From NCBI GenBank assembly GCA_015486445.1, contig WFRT01000213.1:1-9175 (forward strand): DNA of 9,175 nucleotides. The letters run 5' to 3'. Positions 1 through 4,897 of this stretch are shown here, piece after piece (the stretch's first letter is position 1; each line of letters begins with the position of its first letter). The translations under genes were made by a program, and so were the position numbers. Below the pieces are notes generated by a model. The model had not been told where the DNA came from. It worked only from the letters and a program-made list of their open reading frames with translations, and searched no databases. The stretch comes from Pseudomonadota bacterium (lineage in GTDB: Bacteria; Desulfobacterota; Anaeroferrophillalia; Anaeroferrophillales; Tharpellaceae).

Positions 1-54
1 CCCGGCAACCAGAGCGAGCCGCCGACGGCCGCGTGGGTCCTGACCGGGGAGTAG
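1..54 (+). CDS. C-terminal tail of an unidentified upstream gene (partial)
   Basis: Reading from base 1, frame 1 stays open for 17 codons and ends at TAG (52-54), giving a tail that ends ...AAWVLTGE. All 17 sense codons end in G or C, as in the confident genes here; the other two forward frames lack this bias, so a real gene end is likely. It lies 58 bases before the start of the membrane protein and on the same strand, so the two may share a transcript. Too little is visible to name it. In related membrane-oxidoreductase loci this place is often held by a c-type cytochrome, but no CxxCH motif falls inside the window. Confidence 0.5.
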   Translation, partial: PGNQSEPPTAAWVLTGE

Positions 55-99
55 GCAGGCTGTAAAGGCTTTGATTTAAGTGTAAACCGCTGCGATCTC

Positions 100-105
100 A
101 AGGAG
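100..105 (+). promoter_or_regulatory. Ribosome binding site for the membrane protein
   Basis: AAGGAG sits 7 bases before the ATG at 113. It is a near-perfect Shine-Dalgarno sequence and fixes the start codon. Confidence 0.8.
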
Positions 106-112
106 AAAAATT

Positions 113-1219
113 ATGGATATCAATTCGGCCCTGCAGGTTCTGCGCGACCCTTTCGGCCTGCCGTTTTATGCCTGGATGTTCCAGGGACTTCTGGTTCTGA
201 CCTTTACCCTTCATATCCTGGTGGTCAACCTGGCGGTCGGCGGCATCGCCGTGGCCATGTACTGTCATTTCAAGGGTGGTGAGTATCGCCGGCGGCTTTC
301 GCGGGCCCTGGCCCAGGCCAGCACCATCAACATCTCGGTGGCGATTGTTCTCGGGGTGGCGCCGCTGCTGTTTGTCCAGGTGATCTACGATCCTTTCTGG
401 TACGCCTCGAACTCGCTGTCGGCCTGGTGGGCGATGGCTTTTCTTCTGGCGATCACCATCGGTTTTCTCTCCTTGTACGTTTTCTACCTGAAGCGGCAGA
501 AAGATCCCGATGCCTGGGGCGGCTACGCGGTTTTGAGCCTGGTCGCGGTGGTCGCGGCCGGGGTCATTATCAGTGCGCTCTCGGTCCAGGCCCTGGTTCC
601 GGCCCGCTGGCTGGAGTGGTATGCCGGCTGTGGACGGCTCAACACCACCGGAACCGGGCTCTACTATTTCGAGGTCGGCCGCTTTCTCCATTTCATGGTT
701 CCGGCCTTTATCAACATCGGCATCTTCATGATGCTTTATGCCTGGTATTTCCGGCCCCGGCCCGATCATGATGCCGGCTATCTCGACTGGGTCGGGCGGA
801 GCGGGGCCCGCCTGGCCAAGGTCGGCCTGATGGTCGAGATCGTTACCGGGTTCTGGTGGCTTCTGACCCTGCCCGGAAATCTCCATTTCATGCGCAACCC
901 CTACATGTGGGCCGGCGCCGGGCTGGGGCTGGTCCTGCTGGGGCTGTTCTACCGGGCGGCCGGGAATCCGGACCGCTTCGCCCTGCCCCTGGCCTTTTTG
1001 TCCTTTGTTATCGTGTTGCTCATGAGTGTCGCCCGGGAGCTTTTGCGGATGGGCTATCTCGGGCTCTACAACTATTCAATCTACGACTACAAGGTCAATG
1101 TCGACTGGGGCAGCACCGCCCTTTTCCTGGCAACTTTTGTCTTAGGTCTGGTGATTATCGCCTATCCGCTGATGGTGGTGTTCAAGCTCGGACGCGGGAC
1201 TCTGAAAGAACCGCGGTAG
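113..1219 (+). CDS. Nine-helix integral membrane protein, possibly a distant cytochrome bd subunit I-like protein
   Basis: A 368-residue polytopic membrane protein. Hydrophobic segments lie near residues 23-50, 70-92, 105-126, 137-160, 189-212, 236-253, 265-281, 289-309 and 333-357, about nine helices, with no cleavable signal peptide. His34 (helix 1, FTLHILVV), His52, His193 (FLHFMVP) and His258 are candidate heme ligands; a conserved-looking E-x-G-R-F-L-H stretch covers residues 187-193. The general look recalls CydA-like quinol-oxidising subunits found in anaerobes next to cytochrome c genes, but the GRQPW quinol-loop motif of true CydA is absent, so an oxidase role is not shown. The start is set by AAGGAG seven bases upstream. 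A gene for a tiny single-helix protein follows 58 bases after the stop, reminiscent of the CydX-type small subunits of bd oxidases. That this is a real membrane protein is nearly certain; the redox assignment is inference. Confidence 0.6.
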   Translation: MDINSALQVLRDPFGLPFYAWMFQGLLVLTFTLHILVVNLAVGGIAVAMYCHFKGGEYRRRLSRALAQASTINISVAIVLGVAPLLFVQVIYDPFWYASNSLSAWWAMAFLLAITIGFLSLYVFYLKRQKDPDAWGGYAVLSLVAVVAAGVIISALSVQALVPARWLEWYAGCGRLNTTGTGLYYFEVGRFLHFMVPAFINIGIFMMLYAWYFRPRPDHDAGYLDWVGRSGARLAKVGLMVEIVTGFWWLLTLPGNLHFMRNPYMWAGAGLGLVLLGLFYRAAGNPDRFALPLAFLSFVIVLLMSVARELLRMGYLGLYNYSIYDYKVNVDWGSTALFLATFVLGLVIIAYPLMVVFKLGRGTLKEPR

Positions 1220-1277
1220 ACGATGCAACCGGCGGGTGAAAGCGGAGAAAATTTTTACGGAGTTTGAGGATATGGAT

Positions 1278-1382
1278 ATGGAAAAGTTCGGGAAACTTAC
1301 TTTGTGGCTGATGTTTGCCTGGTTTGTCGTGGTGGCCGGGCTGGGTTTGGTGATCTCCTTTCGCAACGGGGTCTTCTTCTAG
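1278..1382 (+). CDS. Small single-helix membrane protein (about 34 residues)
   Basis: A short frame starting MEKFGKLTLWLM and ending SFRNGVFF, with one hydrophobic segment (about residues 9-28), a short charged N-terminus and an Arg just after the helix. GAGGA (1266-1270) lies 7 bases before the ATG at 1278. An in-frame ATG at 1272, served by GGAG (1259-1262), would add two residues, and I cannot choose between them firmly. It follows the nine-helix membrane protein on the same strand and is probably its operon partner. Size and topology resemble the small accessory subunits of terminal oxidases (CydX/CbdX, CcoQ), but no residue-level match was established. Its TAG stop (1380-1382) overlaps the ogt stop on the opposite strand. 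Confidence 0.62.
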   Translation: MEKFGKLTLWLMFAWFVVVAGLGLVISFRNGVFF

Positions 1383-1909
1383 TTTCCACTCCGGCGGCGA
1401 TAGTCCCGTTCCCAGGCCAGCATTGCCGCTTTCCGGTCCCGGCCCCAGCGGTAACCGCCCAGCTCCCCGTCGGCCCGGATGATGCGGTGGCAGGGCAGCA
1501 GCCAGGAAACCGGGTTGGCGGCCAGGGCCCGGGCTACGGCCCGGGCGGCGGACGGCCGTTTCAAAGAGCAGGCCAGTTCCTTGTAGCTGACGGTGGTTCC
1601 CGGCAAGACGGTGACCAGCTGTTCTAAAACCAGGCGCTGAAAAGGGGTGACCCTAAGGTCGAGGGCGGGCGGGGTTCCCGCTCCGGCCGGCCGGAGAAAG
1701 AGATTGTGAGCCGTTGCGGCCAGTCCGGACGGCTCTTTTTGCAGCCGCCCCGGCCGGCAGAACCGCATCATCCCGGCCCAGGCCCGCTCCCGCTCGGCGG
1801 CCGAAGCAAAGAAACCAAGAAAAATGATTCCTCTCGGGCTGGCGGCCAGCAGGGCGCGGCCAAAAGGGGTGCGGCAGGTGGTATATTTGACAACTTCCGT
1901 TGTATCCAT
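1379..1909 (-). CDS. ogt: Methylated-DNA--protein-cysteine methyltransferase (O6-alkylguanine-DNA alkyltransferase)
   Basis: This suicide DNA-repair protein moves the alkyl group from O6-alkylguanine (and O4-alkylthymine) to its own cysteine. The 176-residue product has the family core: PFQRLV near residue 89, the DNA-binding helix stretch TVSYKELA (106-113), RAVARALAANP (123-133) and the active site PCHRII, with acceptor Cys140 in PCHR. The C-terminal GGYRWG...K is also typical. Length suits the Ogt/AdaB single-domain class; no Ada-type zinc or AraC domain is attached. The frame is open upstream to 2050, but that extension is Pro/Arg/Ser-rich and unlike the family. The ATG at 1909, with GGAG about 10 bases before it on the - strand, gives the normal N-terminus, so I start there. 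It is convergent with the small membrane protein gene and divergent from hisE. Confidence 0.93.
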   Translation of the reverse strand: MDTTEVVKYTTCRTPFGRALLAASPRGIIFLGFFASAAERERAWAGMMRFCRPGRLQKEPSGLAATAHNLFLRPAGAGTPPALDLRVTPFQRLVLEQLVTVLPGTTVSYKELACSLKRPSAARAVARALAANPVSWLLPCHRIIRADGELGGYRWGRDRKAAMLAWERDYRRRSGN

Positions 1910-1935
1910 GTAGAAAGGACTCCGGTTTGGCCCGG

Positions 1936-1961
1936 CGGGAGATCGAATGGTCGATTTCCCG
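1936..1961. promoter_or_regulatory. Long dyad/hairpin in the ogt-hisE divergent region
   Basis: Bases 1936-1946 pair with 1951-1961 over 11 positions (one G-T wobble) around the loop ATGG. A second, perfect 12-base palindrome, CCGCCCGGGCGG, lies at 1976-1987. Neither is followed by a T-run, so a terminator role is unlikely. Between divergent genes they could be an operator dyad or part of a structured leader for hisE (or, read the other way, ogt). The symmetry is directly visible; the function is not known. Confidence 0.45.
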
Positions 1962-2066
1962 GACCGGTGCAAACTCCGCCCGGGCGGTGGTTGCCGGGAG
2001 GGAACCTCGCTTAAAGGCTGCTTTGCTGATGACTCAGGCCTTGTGCGCAACGATTACGGGATTTGC

Positions 2067-2071
2067 GGGAG
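2067..2071 (+). promoter_or_regulatory. Ribosome binding site deciding the hisE start
   Basis: GGGAG lies 7 bases before the ATG at 2079. It supports this start over the in-frame upstream ATG at 1947, which falls inside the hairpin loop and would add 44 residues unlike any HisE. Confidence 0.65.
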
Positions 2072-2078
2072 CAGGAAA

Positions 2079-2429
2079 ATGGACAATGGACGCAGGGACC
2101 CGGCCGACCTTGATGCAAATGCGGTTGTCGACGAACTTTACCGGGTAATCCTCAGTCGCCGGCAGGCCGATCCCGCAACCTCCTACGTGGCCCGGCTTTT
2201 TGCCCGGGGATCCGACCGGATCCTGCAGAAAGTCGGCGAGGAGGCCATTGAGCTGTTGCTGGCGGCCAAGAACCGCCGCTCCGGCGAAGTGGTTGCGGAA
2301 GTGGCCGATCTTATCTTTCACCTGCTCGTTCTGCTTGCCGACCAGGAAATCCCCCCGGCCGCCGTGCGGGCTGAACTGGAACGCCGCCGCGGCTGCTCCG
2401 GGCTGACCGAGAAAGCGGCCCGGAACTGA
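2079..2429 (+). CDS. hisE: Phosphoribosyl-ATP pyrophosphatase (HisE)
   Basis: Second step of histidine biosynthesis: cytoplasmic hydrolysis of phosphoribosyl-ATP to phosphoribosyl-AMP and pyrophosphate, with Mg2+. The 116-residue product is a single all-alpha MazG-like domain. It shows the family signature SYVARLFARGSDRILQKVGEE from residue 35, with metal ligands in the EExxE helix (Glu54, Glu55, Glu58) and in the next helix EVADLIFH (Glu74, Asp77). Length is normal for a stand-alone HisE; no HisI domain is fused. The first 15 residues are polar and poorly conserved. No other his gene is visible, so hisE has left the usual his operon. It is divergent from ogt and followed by a hairpin terminator. 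Confidence 0.93.
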   Translation: MDNGRRDPADLDANAVVDELYRVILSRRQADPATSYVARLFARGSDRILQKVGEEAIELLLAAKNRRSGEVVAEVADLIFHLLVLLADQEIPPAAVRAELERRRGCSGLTEKAARN

Positions 2430-2435
2430 TCCGGG

Positions 2436-2465
2436 CCTGCGGCCGGAGCCGGCGGGGGTGGTTTT
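2436..2465 (+). terminator. Probable Rho-independent terminator after hisE
   Basis: CCTGCGGC (2436-2443) can pair with GCCGGCGGG (2448-2456) around CGGA, eight pairs with one bulge, followed by GGTGG and a run of five T (2461-2465). It begins 6 bases after the hisE stop. The T-run is separated from the stem by a few bases, so strength is uncertain. Confidence 0.55.
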
Positions 2466-2647
2466 TCAGAGCGGTTTCGGAAAGATTTCGTCGTTTTTCC
2501 CAGCGAGCGGGAGCCCATAAGCATTGCAACTGTCTGAGCGTAGCGAGTTTTGCAATGCGCCCAACGGAAGTGCCCTTGGGGTGCGGGCGTAGCGAGCGCT
2601 GGAAAAACAGAAATCTTAACGCTTAGCGAAGAAAAGCCACGCCCGCC
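2451..2647. repeat. Palindromic MITE/REP-like intergenic element, about 197 bp
   Basis: The ends are imperfect inverted repeats. Bases 2451-2467 match the reverse complement of 2631-2647 at about 15 of 17 positions, and 2482-2505 match the reverse complement of 2597-2617 apart from three small gaps (shared blocks AAGATTTC, GTTTTTCC, AGCG). Nested inside is a perfect 9-base inverted repeat, GCATTGCAA (2521-2529) and TTGCAATGC (2550-2558). A 10-base direct repeat, GCGTAGCGAG, occurs at 2538-2547 and 2587-2596, with a variant at 2621-2630. It encodes no plausible protein. The architecture suggests a non-autonomous mobile or REP-type repeat; no target-site duplication was identified. The left end overlaps the hisE terminator. 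Confidence 0.6.
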
Positions 2648-2671
2648 CCTCGTGTTCGGCTGAATATTTAC
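2633..2671 (+). repeat. Left copy of the inverted repeat flanking the DUF2284 gene
   Basis: This 39-base segment matches the reverse complement of 3276-3313 at about 32 of 39 aligned positions. The core CGTGTTCGGCTGAAT (2651-2665) differs from its partner by one base. It ends 20 bases before the gene's ATG and overlaps the right arm of the palindromic element. Confidence 0.7.
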
Positions 2672-2691
2672 CAATTTTCAGGAATATTTGC

Positions 2692-3270
2692 ATGAAAGAT
2701 TTTTCTTCTCTCAAGGACGTGGCCCGGAAACTGGGGGCCACCGATGTCGCCCTGATCGATCCCGGCGAGATCACGGTCCGGGACGAACTGGCCCGGATGT
2801 GTATCGAGCCCCGCTGTGACGGCTACGGCCGTTCGATGAGCTGCCCACCCCATGTCGGCGGCCCCGGGGCCATGCGCGACTGGTGCCGGGAGTATCGCCA
2901 GGCCCTGGTTTTCCTGGTCGAGGTCCCGCGCGAGGTGGCGATGTCGTTTGAGCGCAACGAGGTCCTGGCCCTGATTCACGAGATTGCCAGCGGCGTCGAA
3001 CGGGCGGCGAAAAAGCTGGGCGCCGAAAAGGCGCGGGCCTTTGCCGGCGGTTCCTGCAAAGAGCTTTTCTGCAGCCAGTATCCGGAATGCCGGGTCCTGG
3101 ATGAAGGCAAACCCTGCCGCAATCCCCATCTTGCCCGGCCCTCGATGTCGGGCCACGGCATCGATGTCGCCCGGCTCCAGGAGCTGGCCGGCTGGCGCCT
3201 GCCCGATCCCCGGGAAAAGCCGAAAGAGGGTTCGATGGCCCATTTCACCGGCCTGGTGCTGCTCGACTGA
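2692..3270 (+). CDS. DUF2284 predicted metal-binding protein
   Basis: A 192-residue soluble protein of the DUF2284 family, whose function is unknown. Family marks seen: an N-terminal cluster Cys37-x4-Cys42-x2-YG...SCPP (Cys51), Cys65, then a C-terminal cluster GGSCKELFC (Cys122, Cys127), Cys133 and KPCRNPHLARPSM (Cys142) followed by GIDV (156-159). Eight cysteines in two groups are consistent with iron-sulfur or zinc binding, but the ligand has not been shown. No signal peptide or membrane helix is visible. CAGGAA (2679-2684) lies 7 bases before the ATG. It is a lone gene: the repeat pair at 2633-2671 and 3276-3313 encloses it tightly, with only 20 bases before the start and 5 after the stop. 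The family is common in anaerobes, often as a lone gene. Confidence 0.88.
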   Translation: MKDFSSLKDVARKLGATDVALIDPGEITVRDELARMCIEPRCDGYGRSMSCPPHVGGPGAMRDWCREYRQALVFLVEVPREVAMSFERNEVLALIHEIASGVERAAKKLGAEKARAFAGGSCKELFCSQYPECRVLDEGKPCRNPHLARPSMSGHGIDVARLQELAGWRLPDPREKPKEGSMAHFTGLVLLD

Positions 3271-3275
3271 GGAGC

Positions 3276-3313
3276 GTAACCATTTAGCCGAACACGGGGT
3301 CGGACGCGGCTTT
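3276..3313 (-). repeat. Right copy of the inverted repeat flanking the DUF2284 gene
   Basis: Inverted partner of 2633-2671. The core, read on the - strand, is CGTGTTCGGCTAAAT (3282-3296). It begins 5 bases after the DUF2284 stop. The likeness stops at the AAAGCC edge, so the longer palindromic element on the left is not repeated here. Confidence 0.7.
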
Positions 3314-3318
3314 GCTCC

Positions 3319-3349
3319 GCCCCCTCCTTAAAAAGGGGAGATAAAATTT
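3319..3349. terminator. Possible bidirectional terminator between convergent genes
   Basis: Bases 3320-3340 contain CCCCT...AGGGG with an A/T-rich loop, followed on the + strand by ATAAAATTT. The hairpin lies between the DUF2284 gene (+) and the amidotransferase gene (-), which end toward each other. The stem is short (about five pairs) and the T-tract is imperfect, so this is tentative. Confidence 0.35.
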
Positions 3350-3363
3350 AGCTGATTAGTTAC

Positions 3364-3936
3364 TCAGGAGCCCAGTTTCAGGAAATTGCCGAGGATGTCC
3401 ATCCCGACCCGGGTGAGGATCGATTCCGGGTGGAACTGGATGCCCCAGACCGGCAGTTCCCGGTGGCGGACGGCCATGATTTCGCCGTCGTCGGCGGCCC
3501 GGGCCGTAACTTTCAGGCATTCCGGCAGGCTTTCCCGGGCGATCACCAGGGAGTGGTAGCGGGTGGCGGTGAAGGGGTTGTCGAGACCGGCGAAAAGTTC
3601 GCGGCCGTCATGTTCGATCTCGGAGGTTTTGCCGTGCATGATTTTCCCGGCCCTGACGATTTCCCCGCCAAAGGCTGAGCCGATGCTCTGGTGGCCGAGG
3701 CAGATGCCGAGGATCGGTATCCGCCCGGCCAGCTCGCGGATCGCGGCCACCGAGATGCCGGCTTCGGCCGGAGTGCAGGGTCCGGGTGAGATCACCAGCC
3801 GTTCGGGCCCCAGGGCCTTGATTCCCTCAAGGTCGATCTCGTCGTTGCGCCGGACCACCACCTCTTCACCCAGGATGCCGAAATATTGGACAATGTTGTA
3901 GGTGAAAGAGTCGTAGTTGTCGATCATCAGCAGCAT
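3364..3936 (-). CDS. trpG: Class I glutamine amidotransferase, anthranilate / aminodeoxychorismate synthase component II (TrpG/PabA)
   Basis: It releases ammonia from glutamine and passes it to a chorismate-using partner (TrpE for tryptophan, PabB for folate). The 190-residue product is complete: LLMIDNYDSFTYN at the N-terminus, the oxyanion-loop region SPGPCTP (50-56), nucleophile Cys79 in GICLGHQ, the HGKTS segment (101-105), RYHSL (126-130) and the catalytic pair His169/Glu171 in FHPES. A TTG at 3942 would add two residues, but the ATG at 3936 has GGGGG 6 bases upstream and gives the usual family start, so I prefer it. No trpE or pabB is nearby; a single subunit may serve both pathways, and sequence alone does not separate TrpG from PabA. 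It lies 24 bases downstream of the NYN gene, probably co-transcribed. Confidence 0.92.
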   Translation of the reverse strand: MLLMIDNYDSFTYNIVQYFGILGEEVVVRRNDEIDLEGIKALGPERLVISPGPCTPAEAGISVAAIRELAGRIPILGICLGHQSIGSAFGGEIVRAGKIMHGKTSEIEHDGRELFAGLDNPFTATRYHSLVIARESLPECLKVTARAADDGEIMAVRHRELPVWGIQFHPESILTRVGMDILGNFLKLGS

Positions 3937-3960
3937 GGCCAACCCCCGCTCTGGTCTAGT

Positions 3961-4728
3961 CTACCGGCTGCCGAAACCCTCGACGATCAGGGTGCCGCTT
4001 TTGCCGTCTTTGCGGACCTGGAGATAGTTGCGCCGGGCGCATTCCTGCAGCATCTCGCTGAAGGAGCGGTAGCCCAGAGACGACTCGTTGAACGAGGGGC
4101 GCTTGCGCTGCATCGTCTGCTTGATCATCGATGACCACAGGACCTCCTTGTTTTCCCGCATCAGGGCGGTGATCGAGTCGAAGAGCAGCTTGAAAGCTTC
4201 TTTTTTCTCCTCCGGCAGGTCGCTGTCGAGCTGGGGCGGCGTCATCTGCGTGACCTGCTCGAGATCCTCGTAGAAGATGAACTCGTCACAGTTGTCGCTG
4301 AGCAGGCTCGAAGTGCTCTCGCGCATGCCGATGCCGATTACCTGTTTGCCGTTCTCCTTGAGCTTGGCGACCAGCGGTGAGAAGTCGCTGTCGCCGGAAA
4401 CGATGACGAAGGTGTCGATGTGCTCCTTGGAATAGGACATGTCCATGGCGTCGACGCAGAGCCGGATGTCGGCCGAGTTCTTGCCGGTCATCCGGCGCCG
4501 CGGGATTTCGACCAGCTCGATGGCGTTGGCGTGGAGTTCCTCTTTATACTTGGCGTAACTGGCCCAGTCGGCGTAGGCCTTCTTGGCGATTACCTTGCCT
4601 TTCTCGACCAGTCGGGCGAGAATGATTTCAATCTTGAACTTGTCGTTCTTTTTGCGGTTTTTAAATCCCAAGGCGAGGTTTTCAAAGTCGATGAAGACCG
4701 CCAGGGTGTGTTCCCGTTCTGATGACAT
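3961..4728 (-). CDS. NYN-domain protein with C-terminal OST-HTH/LOTUS domain
   Basis: A 255-residue predicted RNA-acting protein. Residues about 9-160 form a NYN (PIN-like nuclease) fold with its acidic residues: Asp14 and Asn17 in FIDFENLA, Asp87 in SADIRL, Asp93, and Asp113/Asp115 in VSGDSDFSPLV. After a linker, residues about 174-250 look like an OST-HTH/LOTUS domain (SSMIKQTMQRKRPSFNE, GYRSFSEML, then a basic-hydrophobic strand), a module that binds RNA, including G-quadruplex RNA, in studied examples. Preserved acidic residues suggest nuclease activity; the target is unknown. The frame is open to 4818, but the extra 30 residues are Pro/Arg-rich. The ATG at 4728 has AGGA about 6 bases upstream. 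The gene sits between an acyl-CoA synthetase and trpG/pabA on the same strand. Confidence 0.88.
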   Translation of the reverse strand: MSSEREHTLAVFIDFENLALGFKNRKKNDKFKIEIILARLVEKGKVIAKKAYADWASYAKYKEELHANAIELVEIPRRRMTGKNSADIRLCVDAMDMSYSKEHIDTFVIVSGDSDFSPLVAKLKENGKQVIGIGMRESTSSLLSDNCDEFIFYEDLEQVTQMTPPQLDSDLPEEKKEAFKLLFDSITALMRENKEVLWSSMIKQTMQRKRPSFNESSLGYRSFSEMLQECARRNYLQVRKDGKSGTLIVEGFGSR

Positions 4729-4821
4729 GGCTTTCCTGAAAATATGGCCGCCTGGCGACCGGTTGGGGACCGGCGGCGGAACCGTTCGAGTACGGCCCGG
4801 GCCGGTCGGGGTTGACAACAG

Positions 4822-4850
4822 GGCGTGCGGCGGTCAATCAGCCGCACGCC
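4822..4850. terminator. Strong intergenic hairpin between the acyl-CoA synthetase and NYN genes
   Basis: GGCGTGCGGC (4822-4831) and GCCGCACGCC (4841-4850) are perfect 10-base inverted repeats around a 9-base loop. On the - strand the hairpin lies about 46 bases after the synthetase stop and is followed by CTGTTGTC rather than a clean T-run. It may terminate, attenuate or protect the synthetase transcript before NYN. Confidence 0.5.
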
Positions 4851-4872
4851 GGCCTAACTACTGGAAAGCGGC

Positions 4873-4897
4873 CCGGCTGTCAAGCCGGAGAGTTTTT
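4873..4897 (+). terminator. Small hairpin with T-run, readable on the + strand only
   Basis: CCGGCT (4873-4878) pairs with AGCCGG (4883-4888) around GTCA, then AGAG and five T. On the + strand this looks like a terminator, yet no + strand gene lies upstream. The T-run overlaps the synthetase stop codon on the - strand. It may block antisense transcription or be chance. Confidence 0.35.

Noticed and set aside
98..886. 262-codon open frame on the - strand
   Set aside because: Antisense to the nine-helix membrane protein; low-complexity polar sequence with no motif.
1976..2008. CCCGGCAACC on the - strand, resembling the core of SAM riboswitches, upstream of ogt
   Set aside because: The other conserved SAM-I segments (the GGTGC-AATTCC part and the closing stem) are not found in order, and ogt is not a methionine-pathway gene.
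2012..2037. Likeness to the 3' half of a fluoride (crcB) riboswitch, ...GCTGATGACTC
   Set aside because: The upstream half needed for the first stem and the pseudoknot (a GAGTC partner) is absent, and the downstream gene is hisE, not a fluoride exporter. Probably chance.
1910..2050. 47-residue N-terminal extension of Ogt
   Set aside because: Pro/Arg/Ser-rich, unlike the family, and crosses the hairpin; the ATG at 1909 gives the normal start.
2318..2674. 118-codon - strand frame across the hisE 3' end and the palindromic element
   Set aside because: Overlaps hisE antisense and is built largely from repeat sequence; no domain or Shine-Dalgarno supports it.
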